Source: Daphnia pulex
Taxonomy: Eukaryota > Arthropoda > Branchiopoda > Diplostraca > Daphniidae
NCBI RefSeq assembly: GCF_021134715.1
Contig: NC_060023.1
Location: 9,920,001 to 9,984,000, forward strand
Length of the DNA stretch: 64,000 bases
Reading direction: 5' to 3'
The notes below the pieces were generated by a model. It did no database searches, had not been told where the DNA came from, and saw nothing but the letters and a program-made list of their open reading frames with translations. Shown here one piece after another: positions 47,101 to 63,622 of the stretch. The number at the start of each line of letters is the position of its first letter. The first letter of the stretch is position 1. The position numbers and the translations under genes were made by a program.

Positions 47101-47866
47101 TATAGATTTAAATAAATGTTTGCACGCGTTTGGCTCTGCTGCACTGCGCTGTTGTACATATTACATAATAATAAATATAGGCCCTCTAACTGCGTCCCTT
47201 TTGATGTGATAAAATATAGTGTGATATTGTTGAGAGATATATTTACCTTGTCGCGGATATCCTGTCTCATGTTCTCACGTTCCACTTCCATTTTGCGGTG
47301 CTTCTCCTTGCGGCGATCCTCGGCTTCCTTGATGGCCTCCAATCGCTCACGCTCGGCCTCGTCGTCCTTGTCTTTGGTGTCGCCGTCCTCGCTGTCGTTG
47401 CCTCCCAGACCTTATCATCATAATAGTAGTAAATGCATGAAATTGCATATAGATGACCGATCAACTTTGATAAATAAGTTATATACATCATCGGATATAT
47501 AGGCTTTATACATCATAGTATATAAGAAATATATGTAGACCTATTTATAGGTTAAGGAGATGTATAACATCGTGATGTGTTATATTGAGAACAAAGTTTA
47601 AAATAAAACGTAGAGCCATTTTGATATGGCTGCAGGCATTTCCTGCCTGTAGGCTATCACGTTTTATGTTGTTAAATGTTGTTTTCCATGTTGAACGTTT
47701 CTTGTGAATAGAAATAAATCACGACTATAATATGCGTAATAGATAAATAGGCCTACACAGTTTATATAGGAAAATAGTAATAACTATAATGATTAATATA
47801 TTTATAAATACCTTTAACGGCGTTCATTTTGCTGCCCAGCATTTGTTTCGCAACGAAAGCCGCCAT
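44193..47866 (-). CDS. cpx: complexin, SNARE-binding regulator of synaptic vesicle fusion (142 aa)
   Basis: Four coding exons (minus): 47866-47812, 47410-47247, 44520-44385, 44266-44193, in phase, 143 codons with stop. The N-terminus MAAFVAKQMLGSKMNAVKG is followed by an acidic stretch, then the accessory and central helices (ERERLEAIKEAEDRRKEKHR, then RENMRQDIRDKYNIKKKEE), which clamp the assembled SNARE complex. The NPLMRKKKTPEELAKEAE segment and amphipathic C-terminus (TKLKNTLETQVNEWKSQIE) match insect complexin. The last residues CVIQ are a CaaX-like box, comparable with the CVMQ end of a Drosophila isoform. A 5' UTR exon probably runs 47978-47867 after a CACAG acceptor. Intron 2 is 2.7 kb, unusually long for this window, and full of CAG and TA runs. 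Confidence 0.95.
44521..47246 (-). other. large intron 2 of complexin
   Basis: No coding sequence was recognised. It is rich in CTG/CAG runs (44874-44891, 45041-45053, 45427-45438, 46138-46149), a GACGAC run at 46241-46262, TATATA runs and purine-rich tracts. All other introns of recognised genes here are far shorter, so this intron may carry regulatory sequence. Confidence 0.6.
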
Positions 47867-47978
47867 GATGATTGGTATTTATATTGAATCAACTGAGCAG
47901 TGGGAGATTCAGGCAGCAGCACAGCACACAACCAACGACGTCGATCCTCCTTGTATTTATATATCCAATCAAAGACTC

Positions 47979-50900
47979 CTGTGTGTACACAAAATAAGAA
48001 TAAGAGAAAATGATTGCATAAACAATAGATCAATTCAATCAGACATAGCAGCAGCCATTTTATTTACACGCGCATAACTCAATCTCAGTCTCTAAATAAC
48101 TCTAAAGTGGATGCATATAATATTACACACGTCTACTGGGATACACAAAAACGTGCTAAAAAAAGAAAATCGAATATTTAGATATTTAATATTGGCCTTA
48201 TATAATAAATAATATCTAGAAATGCAGCAGCATTCCTTATGATTTGATTAGCGCCGTGTCTCTCATCTCTTATAATACAGCTCGTATTATATAAAGAAGC
48301 TGTCAAAAAAAGAAAAGGAAAAAGGGGGTAGGCAGCCCAGCACAGACATTTCCTGCTTGTGTTCCGGCTCCTGCTGAGGATTGAGGCAGCCCAGCAGCAG
48401 CACCGAAAGAATCAATACCGCCGTATACCAGAGCTGTATATATATATATCAAGCATATTATATATAGCACATCCGGCTTATATCTATTCCTTTAAAGTTT
48501 CTAGATTTTCTACCTTTTAACTTCTAACTTTGATAAGGATATTAAGGAGCCACATATCGCGTGATCAACTGTTAGGATATTACACACTCAAGTCTATAGG
48601 ATATAGTATTATAGGCTATACACATATAATACAGCAGCATCAGTGTAGCAATTGAACGGGAATCGTTGAGAAAAAACGAACATTGCGTGATTCTCCTTTT
48701 CTCCATGTTATATAGATGATCAAGGACACGGGGGAGACTTTGTACATAGTATACCGCGTGCTATGTATAACATTGATCGTCTCGTATATATGTAGAACTG
48801 CTATATAGCTGCTGTAGCTGCTGGTGGGAATATATAAGATACGTGAGAGATCCAGAGTTCGTGTGCACGCGCTCAGCAGCAGCCGAGAGAGTCGCTCCCT
48901 CCGGCCATATATATCGTGATATATAGTACATTTAAGGTTTAGACTAACTACATTTCAAATGTTATATAGGGGCCAACACTTTGTCGGTTGAGAAGCAATA
49001 TCGATCCTTTGTAGGCCCTATATATATGATGGGAAAATTGTCCAGCTATTATTACATTGTCAATAGATTGATCATCAGGCCGCTGCTGTCCAGCAGCTTT
49101 CATGACCATCAGACTGCTGGTCTAACAACATTAATATAATTGATGATATTCTTATTTGTATTATATTAGAGTCTGCTGGAAATGTCGCCGTGCTCCATCA
49201 CATGCTTCTTTCTAAATAATATCTATTGATGTCTAAACTAATTGGATTAGATGCCATCAGTGCAGACATCACGCATCTCCAGCCAAAGAGAACCATGCAG
49301 CACCGTGCTGGGGGGCATTGTGTATTATACACTAATATAGACGTACCTATAAGTTAGACTATACATATATAAGTTCATTCTATATATAGTCTAGGCCGGC
49401 GCAGGTCAAGTTCCGACACGCTCTCCGCTGTATAGTGCACGTTGCACTTGCATTATAGAACCGAGCTCAATATGAACTGTATAGACTTTCGTATATTGAA
49501 TTAGTGGTGAGAGAGAGACGCCGTTAAAGTGCACTGTCTTATTTCTCTTTCACATCAGCAAAAGAACCCAAAAATAACTCTAGGTCATCAGCACATAGCA
49601 GCATAAAGACAAAATGCCAAACTTGCCGCATTCTGTCTACCGGCAAATTTACATACAAAAATAAACAGCTAAACAGCATCTTTTCGAGTATTATTACGAT
49701 TCTTATTATTATGACATTTCCGGTTCTTTTTTTAAAATGCCGATTGGTTCACACTTGCGACATCTACCGGCGCACTTTCAACACTATTTCCACTTCCGGT
49801 TTCTACATCTAGACACGTATAAATAACATCAAAATGATGAGTTTCTTAGCGTTGATTGTCTTACCTTTTTTAGTTGGGTTGATTCGAATCAAAAGGAATT
49901 CCACAGGAGCCAATAATGTTTGGATTGGTCGCACGCACTGAAGGAAGGATGAGGGGCGGGAGGAGGAAGAAGATATAGGAAGGAAAAGAAGAAGAAAGGA
50001 ATATGGAAAAAACTAAATCAATCAAAAAAAGAGGACAGAAAAAAACGAGAGAGAAAAGAGAAAGTTACAATCGAGAAAAACAAAAAGACCAGGAAACGCG
50101 CGGATATATAAAATGACGTGTGACGAATATTCTAAGTAAAGTAGGAGAGAATCTGAGCTCTCAACCGACCATCAGCACTACACACAGCACATTATACACA
50201 GCAGCAGCAGCAGCAATAGTATCTATATAGCACATGTGCTATATAATACAAATCAAATCTTTTTGCCCCATCCAACATTGAAACTTATTAATCGTCCCCC
50301 AACAATAAGAAACTGGAATATTGGCAGTGAATCGACATGTAGGAAAAATTGTCTTAAAATTGACTCTTAAAAATTTGGTTTGAGAAAACTATGACAGCAC
50401 ACAGCACACACTAGATATATATGCTGGATCTATAAACAATCGATTGGCAAATTCCTTCAGCCAGCAGCAGAGATATCTGGAATGTTGTGTCTAATAACGA
50501 ATAGAATTCAACAAAATGTGATGTTTGAATTAAGAACGATAGAAAACTACTACCGAAATTGCAGAGAGAAAGAGAAAAAGAGAGAGAGAGATGTGTGTGT
50601 ACTATTGAGAAACTGATGACGGGGGGGGGGGAATTCGATTTATTTGTCTAATAGAATAAGAAAAAACGGGGCGGATATACAAGTCGATGGCTCGAGATCC
50701 GAAACTGCACTGGAGATAACCCACAACGAGGACCAGACTTTTGGCTATGGCAATTTCTCTGTGCTGCCCCCTGTGTGTGTCTATCAAGTCCTATATCTCT
50801 CTCTCAAATCACCCAGTGGGTGGTGGGGGGTTTGATATAGAAAAATCCTTCGCCACCACCCACCAACATTTTTTTTATTTTATTTTTTCGTGAAAAATAA

Positions 50901-53900
50901 AAAAAAGAAACTTGGGGGGGCCAGCACAGCAGTTTGACTCTCTAACGCTATGATGGGTGGGTGGTTTTGGATGGGGGGTTGTTATGGGAGGATGCGCGCC
51001 TGATATTTTCACGAGCGCCGGCGCCGCCGCTCACGAATATATTTCCTGTGCGCTGTGACGTATATACAGCAGCAGCAGCATATATAAAGGGATCCCCGGA
51101 CTCTCAAATATTGATCTGCCCTTGCTGTGCTGTCCTCATATGCACATCACATGCTGCTGCTGCTGCTGCTGTGCAGGAAACAGCGCCACCGCCAACGTGT
51201 TTCCTATATAGATTTCAACACCATTTCTATAGATATACAGCATGTTGTACATTTATTTGATATACCCTTATGTTATTATTATTTTCCTACTCTTTTTGAA
51301 TGTAATCAAATGCTGCTGGGAGAGCCGAGACCGCATATAGGTCCTACTCACGATATTATTATTCGCTTCGACACCCCTATGTAGCATATTTTCTTTTATA
51401 TTATTATAGGCCTACAATATACAAATGACATTCATTTGATTCGATATAAAGATGAGTTCGATTCACATCATTTTGTTTTTTTAACTTTTAGATAGGCCTA
51501 TGATAATATTCGAGACATTTGAGATGATGTCAATTATATTTTATTTTGGGGATCGTATGTTGTGTGCTACGTCTATTATATCAGCTGATTGGTGTCACGT
51601 TCTCCTCTTTTTTTTTGGGGTCCAAACAGAAAAGGATATACGTGTGGATATACTATCCTACATTTGAATATATAACGCACACAGACAGCGGTGTTGTGTG
51701 TAAAAACGAGTGACATCTGGTGCCATTTGAAAATTATTCCAGCTGCTGCTGTGTCTTATTTCTACACGAAAGAAAAGAAAAACGAAAAACATCTTTTACA
51801 TGTAATGTCTAAATATAAAACTGATGCGACCGAATTCAAATGGAGGGGCGTTATTATATATAGGCTTAAATTTTTATATAATAATATTCTTTTTCTGCCT
51901 TCTTTTTCTCTATATGCTTCATCGATCAGTCCTGCTGGTACATATAAAGGGCGCATCAATTTATTTTGAATATTTCCAAATTTCTTGTGCTGTGCAATTT
52001 GTTTCGGTGATCGATAGAAATGCAATCTCGATAAAAAAAAAAGAATCAAATGTTGAAAAATGTATACAAGACATTTTTCTATTTCTTTTATAATATCCAA
52101 TCTGTTATCTAATAATAGGCCTACATAAAAAAAAATCCCTTTGATCGTTTTATCTTGACCTTATAAGACGTAAAAATGGCAATAAAAAAAAATGTTATTC
52201 TTGAGTGCTATTTCATCACATTTACACGAAATATTATATAGATGTGACAACAGCCCCCGCGATGATAGAAGACGCCGGTGGCCATCCACCCCCATTTCAA
52301 TCGTGTCAAAATGTCACGTTGCAAATCAAAAGCGAGGGCGACAGCAAGAGCAGCATCATTTCCTTTTCCATCAAACCCAGCACAAATGTACTATACATAC
52401 ATGTATAAAGGCAAACGCATATATAAAAGAACCGCAGTAGTATAACATACTGTATACCCCCAGCAGCTGAAATATAAGTCTAATAAACATGATGGAATTG
52501 GATCAAAAATATATAAGCCTTTAACACAAATGCCTACAAATGCATCCGACAGTTGCCTATAACATGACCATCAGCAGCTTAACATTTATTTCTGAAAGAG
52601 AAAACAAACTTCTGCGCTATGTATGTCCCACCGACCATCATTACAATACAATAGTCTATCGTCTATATAATATAGGCAGCTGAAATCATCATCTGATCAT
52701 CATGCAACACAGCAGGCAGTCCTGTGGCGCTATATTAAAGCACTCACCGTCCTGTGTCCTATTTACCGTCTCTTTCATCCTAGAACATCACAGCATAAAG
52801 AACCTGATAATTCGCATTACAAAAGCTCGCGTTGAATTATAGTACGCTGTATAATAATAATATAGTTCTGGACATCGAATTATGATTGCCATGGATTCGC
52901 CTTTTTCTAACAGCGGACGATGGCAGCAGCAATTGGATTAAATGTTTAATAAATGACCCATAGCATAGACCGTATAGATAACAAGTTCAAACATTTTCGA
53001 ATGTGAAAGTTGAAGAAAAAGTGATGAGGTGCAAAAACATGCCTGTTCTGAAGTCGTTCGACAAATGAGAATTTTAGTAGAAACCCTCACTGGGAAAAAC
53101 ACAAAAAACGGGGAGAGAAAACAGTTGCAGTCAACCGCCTAACTCATCAGAAATAAACTCCGTCTCAGAAATACTCCGTGACTACGTAACGATTTATAAT
53201 CAACGCCACCCAAAATTGTCCAAAAGGAAGAATGGAGATCAATTTTGTCCTACCTTTATGCCTGGGAAATACAGCCAGGCATCCACAGTTGCTGCCGCTG
53301 AAGAGTTGAATTACACCAGCAGACGGGATAGGGTAAAAAGGGTGTCCTCGTGAATACATCCATATTCACATGGGCGTACACGAGGACATTTAAAGAAAGG
53401 TGAAGAAGGGAGATCCATAACTCGGCCGACATCGGTAGTTTCTCCAATCAAGAGGGATGCTGTTTATCTGTGTAAAAATAGAAAATGGATTACGACAAAA
53501 TATTGACAGAAAAACGACAAGGAAAAGTTGAAAATGAGACACTGGGTAAACCCTAATTGTTGATAAATGGGAGAATGAAAGGTTTACACTGCATTTATGC
53601 AGGTAATGCAGCATTATAATATCTATAGTAGGTCACAGGTCAATAAAAGTAATGAAAATCATTACCCAAGCGATGAGACTTCTGGTGACATGCTGCTCAA
53701 TCCCAGCACAAGCCAAACTTGCATATTGAGTGGTTATGACGGCTGACTCTGGCCTCGAATCTGAAAAAAATAAAAAGGTTTTTTAGTACAAACAAACTGC
53801 AATGCATCGTAAGGGCAATCACATGGTAAATGCTAGTCGTTAGGAAGTAACATTTCACAAATTTAGAACAGGTCTCTTCTGTAGCTCCCACAATCATTCT

Positions 53901-55117
53901 AGAATTTGTATTTTTAGTTTTATTTACCTGCTAAAGAGTATGACGGTTATCATCAAAACAAATAAATCTATAACAACATAAAATTTTGAACTTTTTTGCT
54001 GACTTCTTCGAAATTTTAACCCAGCGAGAGCAGACGACACTTGTCGAAAATTGTTCTAATCAGCATGCTTACGAAATAAGTTATCGATAGAAATTAGAAA
54101 TGAAAAAAAATCAAACCCCCCCCCCCCCTCAAAATTAATTAATTAAGATAAATAAATTATTAAAAAATAAATTATTGAAATAAATGAATCCAAACCACTC
54201 AAAAGCGGTACAGGAATAAGTTGAAGGAATAAGTTTTAGTTGAAATCTAATACCATTTGTTTTATTGGTATACATATAATTGTTCAACAAATTAACCAAT
54301 TTGATTAAGCCCACCCTGGACGGACAAGGTCCAAATAAAAATTTGCACAAAACCCGCAAATGGTCTGAAAACCCGCCCTAATAACATCCCCCAGTACCCT
54401 CTTGGAAGCCAAGAGGGAATGAAAGATATTAAGTTCATAGTATACATATACAATGAGCAAGCGAGCCTAATCATGGACAATTTGTGTGACTTAATTGAAC
54501 TTGTATATAATTTCAAAGTTCTGTTTTGTCGTAGCATACATTTATGATCATTTATTAGCTATGTACTGATCGAGGATTATAGGGCTTATCAACTAACTAT
54601 ATTATATTATATGCTATTTCTTTGATGTATGTGCTGCTGCTGCGCGCTGTGATATAGCCAGCAACAGCATCAATTTGTAATTTGGTGCTGCTGGGCAGCA
54701 GCACATTGGACTTTTATATTAACGGGATTCCAGCAAAGGATTTTCTTATTAACAATCAAGGTCACCAACAGCAGCAGGATGCACTATGCAATGTTAACAA
54801 GCAACTCCTGATGATGAATAGCCAACTGATTACGATGATGATGGCTTCCATTTTCTAATCACATAAATATAACATTACTTTTGATAGCAATAATGTGTCA
54901 ACTAATTGTTGGAACCTTTGAAAGAAATCAACTGTTAGATATAGGACTTTAGAAAGCGCAAAACAAAGTATTTTTCTGTTACAATCAAACTAGTTCTCCG
55001 GCCAATTTTCTCTTCATCAGGTTTTGCAGGTTTTGCGCTACGTGTGTCTAAACCAAGTTCCACTTCCCGACACATCATTTTGTGTTTAGTTTGATCTGTG
55101 ACTAGCGTTTGAATAAC
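47979..55117. other. long AT- and microsatellite-rich intergenic/5' region
   Basis: Upstream of complexin. A possible non-coding exon end (a donor of the aaaaaag/gtaaga type on the minus strand) lies near 49872. CAG/CTG runs (50202-50212, 51067-51079, 51151-51169), GA runs (50567-50590), G runs (50621-50630, 50826-50830), a poly-C run (54117-54128) and many TATATA stretches occur. Short minus-strand open pieces at 53165-53900 have possible splice sites but match no family I know. No confident gene. Confidence 0.5.
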
Positions 55118-56525
55118 ATGTTGGACGTTTCGTGGTCTAAATGGATGAGTCCAACATCCCTATAGCCATGACGGCCCTAGCCGGATTGATAGGCGGATAT
55201 TATTGGGTGTGGAGTCGTTCCCGCTTTGTCCGTCTCATTGACGCTCTACCCGGACCGAATCCACTTCCTTTGCTGGGCAACCTCCTCCACCTATTGAAAT
55301 TCTCTCCCGATGGTAAGTAATACAACTTGCTGCGCTGATGGTACCGCGTTATTTCCGCTGTCCAATTCGAAATGACGCCATCAGTGTCGGTTTCCAATTG
55401 TTTCCCTTATGCTGTATAGAAATGTTGCTGGGCATGAACCACCGTCATCCAATTTACAAGATGTGGATCAGCCGTTTCTTTCCAGTGGTTTTCATCGCTC
55501 ATCCTGAGCTATGCAAAGTATATAACATCACACATTAAATGTTAATTCGATACGTTTCAAGTATTATCATCTCACCGATTGGCTCTTCCTGTGATTCAAT
55601 TATTAGCCAATTTTATCCAGCAATAAATATGTGACGAGGCCACGGGAATACCTCTTTGCTTTTTCCGAAAACAGCCTTCCCATCTTAACGGGTATAATGA
55701 GATTTAACGGCGAAAGCCGTTTTTACTGTATTATGCTTTATTATCTCACCTCTCCATAATGTGTTATATTATTGGCTTAATATTCCCGTTATTGAAATTA
55801 TATCCGCGCGCAGGCAAGCCGTGGAAAAAGCGCCGTCGCATGCTCAACCCGGCGTTCCACTTGCAAAATCTCAACGGGTTCGTGGATATTTTCAACGACT
55901 TGAGCCTCGACTGCGTTGCGAAAATCGAACTAATAATTCTCGGGACGGCATCATCATCATCAGGCTGCCAAGAAATTGACGTCCATCCGATTATGTCTCT
56001 GCTGGTGTTGAATCTATCAATTTCACAACGATTTCACTTGCGCATATATGTACATATTCGAAATCTTTTCTAAAATTTATCATATAGGGGACTATACCTT
56101 GCCAAAGGATTTAACAGTTTTGGTAAACATTTACGGCACCCATCGCAATCCTGAATTTTTCCCCGATCCGGATTCTTTCAAACCGGAACGATTCCTACCG
56201 GAGAACAGCGTCGATCGACATCCGTATGTCTTCATTCCATTTAGCGCTGGCGTCCGTAATTGCATCGGTGAGTTTCAAACAACTTGCTGCTGGCGGGAGA
56301 TTTGAATTTCGTTCAATTCGAATTTCTTTTTCTTTTATGAATTGAACAGCGCCGAAATACGCCATGATGAAAATGAAAGTTGCTCTGGCCAACATATTGC
56401 GCAGGTTGAAATTTTCTCTTTCTGATCCATCGGGTCCACTGCAAACTCCGGCCATTCATGCCATGCTGAAACCCAAGGGCGGCAAATTCAATCTCATTGT
56501 TTCTAAAAGATTGGGCCTTTCTTAA
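55118..56525 (+). pseudogene. CYP4-type cytochrome P450 pseudogene, middle exons deleted
   Basis: Exons align with the intact downstream genes: 55118-55312 (N-terminal anchor region), 55420-55517, 55607-55691, 55814-~56030, 56088-56267, 56350-56525. In exon 1 the family frame is broken by a small insertion giving an early TAG, though an internal ATG at 55168 restores the frame. The exons coding for the I helix (A/G-G-x-D-T) and the ExxR motif are absent: a helix-C/D exon is followed directly by the exon with [12 protein letters not shown] and FSAGVRNCI. The heme-binding motif reads C-I-A where the family has C-I-G. Without the I helix and ExxR it cannot fold as a P450. Confidence 0.85.
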
Positions 56526-57011
56526 ATAATGGCATTATATTTGCATATTTAGTATATTTAGATTTTTCGCCACTTTTGAGTTATAGAAGGAAAACACAAT
56601 TCCTATAAAATGGCAACGCTGGTTCATTGTAACATTTCAACTTTGGCAACGCAAATAAACCTTATATTGTTTGGTCAAATTATTTGTTAGGACAACAGTT
56701 TTTCTAACCGGTTCGTCTTGCTGATTCTTATAACCTATTTATTTATTCCTATTTATGTGCAAAAACCCCCAAAAAGGTCAGTGAAACGACAGCATTTGCC
56801 ACTAGTTCTATATGCCATGAAACGCCAAAATCGGCCAACCAACCCTTATTGTGAAAACTGTGAAATCAAGACAAGAATTTCTTTCTCCTTTACAGTTACT
56901 ATCTAGATTCGTTTTCTCTTTAGACTTTGTTCGTTGTTGATTCAGTTTTGGGTTTATGGACGACATTGCTGGCGTAGCTATCAGTTGGTCTTCAACTTTT
57001 GTTTGAATAAC

Positions 57012-59383
57012 ATGTGGGACATTTCGTGGTCTGCTGGATGGAGTTCATCGTCACTGGCCATGACGACGGCCCTGGCCGGATTGCTGGGTGGTTATTATTG
57101 GGTGTGGAGTCGTTCCCGCTTTGTCCGTCTCATTGACGAACTGCCCGGACCGAAACCACTTCCTTTGCTGGGCAACATCCTCCACCTTGCGAATTTTTCT
57201 CTCGATGGTATAAAAACGGTCGTTGTGAACATTAATAAATTCCAAAACGATGAATGAATTCACATTGAGATTTTTTTTCAGATGTGAAGTACGAGCCTAT
57301 TTACCGGATTTGGATCAGTTACTATCCGGCCGTTTTCATGGCTCACTCTGAACTATTCGAAGTAATAAGCGGTTATTTGTTTATTCAGCACAGTTATTAT
57401 TTAGCAGCTATTTCCGTTATACTGACAGTCATTTGTTTCCCCCCGAATGTAGCCCATTTTATCGAACCCTAAACTGATTAGTAGGCCACACGAATATGAA
57501 TATCTCTTTCACGGTGAAAGCCTTGTCCTCTTTACAGGTATTCATTTGATTTCAGTTAGCTTTCATTTAGCTTTATTTGATTATTTAATTCGGGTTCACC
57601 ACCACTCACAGATGACGCGTGGCGAAAACGTCGTCGCATGCTGAATCCCGCGTTCAGTTTTCAAATTCTCAACGGGTTCATTGGCACTTTCAACGACTTG
57701 AGCCTCGACTGCGCTACCAAATTGGAAGAAATGGTCGAAACCGTCCAAGACCAAGAAATGGACTTGTTTCCAATCATGTCTAAACTGGCTTTAGATATTC
57801 TCTCTGGTAATGAGTGAAACCCTTTAGATTATAGTATAAGCGCAATGAGATTAATTTTCTATCAATTTTATTTTGACTTTAAAAGAAACTTCCATGGGAC
57901 GGAAAACGTGGAGCGAAGAGGAAACGATCAACTACATCCAGGGCCTTGAAGGGTAAGTTATCATTTTTATCTCCCTATACTTTTATTTCAAACGACAATT
58001 TCAGAAATTTGCATTCATTAACACACTGCCGACATAGATTGGAGCACGTCTACACGCAACGCTCTTTCCACCAGCCGTGGCTCAGAAGCGATTTCATTTT
58101 TAAATTGAGTCCACTTTACCGCCTGGAAAAGCGATGCATTTCCATCACGAGGTCCTTAATTGACAAGGTAATTGACAATTGTCATATTTCATTCTCTAAT
58201 CCCGATGGATATAATAATGTACACTTTTGACTATTACATCAGGTCATTCAAAATCGCCGTGAGCTGCAGAAGAAAAACGGCCAGTGCGAGTCGCTTGTTT
58301 CCAACAACAATAACGAGGAAGAAGACGAGTACAACCGACCAAGTAAAAAATGTTTATTTCATTTGACATTATTTTATTAGAATATATACAGTAACAAAAG
58401 CTCATTTTTAGAGAAGAGATTGGCTTTCCTGGACCTGCTATTCCAAGCAGCCAAAGCTAATCCGGATCTTAACGACGAGGCGATTCGAAATGAAATTTTT
58501 CTATTCATGTCGGCGGTATCAATAATTATCGTCTCACATTTCTCAAATATTATTCACTAACATATTCAATGATTATTTGAAAAATAGGGGCTTGATACAA
58601 CGTCCTTGACTTTAATTTGGTTCCTTTATCTCATCGCCAAACACCCCGAGCAGCAGGTAACAAATAATTCACATAATTATATCAGCATCACATATTCCGT
58701 TGTTTATATGTGCGTATTGATTTCATTTAGAAATTGGTAACGGAAGAATTGGATCAGATTTTTGGCGATTCCGATCGGCCGGTGACGGCCCAGGACTTGA
58801 TTCGGCTCAAATATTTGGAGTGTTGCATCAAGGAAACATTGAGATTGTATCCGTCCCTTCCGCTCATTTCACGACGTTTAACGGAAGACGTCCAAGCAGG
58901 TCGTAATTTTTAATTGACTAAAATTTATAAAGTTCATCTATAACGTATCTATCGTAAATAGGAGGATACACCTTACCAAAGGGTCTAACAGTCATATTCA
59001 ACATTTACTCTGCTCATCGAAATCCGGAAGTTTATCCCGATCCGGATGCATTCAAGCCGGATCGATTCCTTCCGGAGAACAGCATCGGCCGACATCCGTA
59101 CGCCTACGTTCCATTTAGCGCTGGCGTCCGCATTTGCATCGGTGAGTTTTCGATTCCGTTTGAAATAAAAAAAAGGAATCTAAATAAAATGGCGCAACTA
59201 TTTATTCCAGGACACAGGTACGCCATGCTGGAACTGAAAGTCTCTTTGGCCAATTTACTGCGTCGACTCCGATTTTCCGTCTCCGATCCGTCGGCTCCAC
59301 TCGAAACTCCGTCCATGCAATTAACGGCTAAACCCAAGAGTGGCCAATGCAATTTGATTGTTTCAAAACGAGTCGTTTCATAG
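57012..59383 (+). CDS. cytochrome P450, CYP4 family (515 aa, complete)
   Basis: Twelve exons: 57012-57207, 57282-57361, 57453-57537, 57612-57806, 57886-57952, 58038-58167, 58243-58342, 58412-58515, 58588-58656, 58731-58899, 58962-59141, 59211-59383, in phase (516 codons with stop). It has an N-terminal membrane anchor ending before the proline hinge LPGPKPLPLLGN, helix C WRKRRRMLNPAF, the I helix (FLFMSAGLDTTSLTLIWFLY) with D-T-T for oxygen activation, ETLR as ExxR, the PERF-like FKPDRFLP, and the heme loop FSAGVRICIG with the Cys ligand. Microsomal monooxygenase, typically of fatty acids, hormones or xenobiotics. The substrate cannot be told. It belongs to a head-to-tail array with shared intron positions. 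Confidence 0.94.
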
Positions 59384-60481
59384 GAAATTACTATAGTAAA
59401 TAATGTCACTCGAAATACATGACACTATTAAGTGTCGATATATTTCCTATATGTTATTTTATCCCTTCAAAATTAGCATTCTGCATTTACCCATAATAGG
59501 AAATAACATTATATACATTTAAAAAAAAACTGGAATGGTTAATTGATAAATAATCCGTTCTGACCTGTCTCTGATAAAGTCTAATAATATTTTTCTTCAA
59601 ATTTGTTCGCAATACAACTTCTTCAAACCAATTTTGCACATTCGAAGCCATTTTTTCTTTTCCTCACCCAGCCTTTAAAAAAAAATTTTTTTTCTAAAGA
59701 ACAAAAAAAAGGGGAAGGTAAGAAAATTAAAAAAAAAAGTCATTTCGGCACGAGGCAAAAAATCAGCTGCTTTGAAAGTAAAATGTCAGAAGACCTTGAA
59801 AAGAAACGAAACATTTTCTACCCACCTGTACACGAGCGTTTGCATGTAGTAAATATACTCCCCATTTCGGTCTCAGACGCAAATCGATTGCACATTGCCA
59901 AAAAATGGAAAACGACTTGTTAGAAAGTGCTGAAATTCGAAATTTCCCTTTAAATCTGTTTCAACCCCATTCTCCAATCAGCTCTCTCTTAAAGTTGACG
60001 TTCGTTATATATTTGCTGAGTTTGTCGTCCTTTTGTTCTTGCTGGCCAATTACTTGTGCAGTCGCTGTTGATGCCTGCGGAATGTTGCCCTATTAAAAAA
60101 CTACCCAATAAAATATTCACAACGAATCAAAAGTGAATCAAAAGCGAAACAACATAAGCCAAACTTTAAATAGCGGTACAGGTTTATCTATCAGGTTTCT
60201 ATAATGCATTAGCTATACATATGTTGTGCGCAACCCGTTTGTCACACGTGAAATCGATTCATTTGTGCTAGATCTTTTCAACTGTTGGAATTCGCAATGC
60301 GCTACAGGAAAAGGTGAAAGGGTGCAAAATAAAACTCTCGCTTCCAGCAGAAGAGAGTGTTGTTGTGTTGTACGAGTACGGAGAGAAATCGAGCGTTTTA
60401 TATGTTATGTAATGAGGGATAAAATAAGTCTTGATTCGAGACATGCACAGGTAGTTGGTGTCCAGCTATCATCGTTTGAAC
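59384..60481 (+). other. intergenic between CYP4 genes
   Basis: A/T-rich with poly-A runs (about 59520-59530, 59676-59745). Short open frames show no family similarity. It presumably holds the 3' UTR of the upstream gene and the promoter of the next. No TATA box was clearly recognised. Confidence 0.5.
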
Positions 60482-63007
<2,526 letters not shown>

Positions 63008-63622
63008 AAATTGCATTACAACGAACTAAAAAAAAATTAAATTAAATTAAATTCTTCTCTCAGCTGCTCAAAAAAAAAAGAAATATTCAAAAGAAATAAG
63101 GAATGGTAAGAAAAATTTATAAAATGAGTCCAGCACTGCGTGGCTTCTTCAAACAAGACCTTGAAAAGAAACCAAACCTTCTCTTGACAAGTACCCGAGG
63201 GAAGACATTATTAATTTGCATAAATAAGAGTCTAAATAAAAGTAGAATTTAATTTCTCAATAGTTAAGGTGGTCAGTCGCCCAATTTGAAAAGAGTTCAT
63301 TTGCTACCTTTTTTTCTGCTATTACGACTTTACTACACCTGCTATGGATATGGAAATATATTCGAAACGATTTATCTGTTTTGTTTTTTCATTTTTTTTG
63401 TTTCTGACTCTTCCTTTCTCTTTTTCCCCAACCTTCAGCGTTTACAGATATGGTGCTATTATATATCCCCTCTTTGTTCACATCAAAACAAAGGGTCCTT
63501 TCTCTTTTGGACCTCTTTCAGGTCCATTGTAAAATTTATGTGGTTTCAGTGGGGTTTTATTGGGTAGGTCGGTTCGCTGTTTAAGTTGGTCCTTAACTCC
63601 GGCTAAACTCTCAAGTGCGAAC
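63008..63622 (+). other. intergenic downstream of the second CYP4 gene
   Basis: 3' flank with A-rich runs (63070-63080) and T-rich stretches. No gene recognised until the ATG at 63623. Confidence 0.5.

Noticed and set aside
53165-53897. Possible minus-strand gene with several short exons
   Set aside because: Pieces have splice-like borders but change frame and match no known domain; not enough support.
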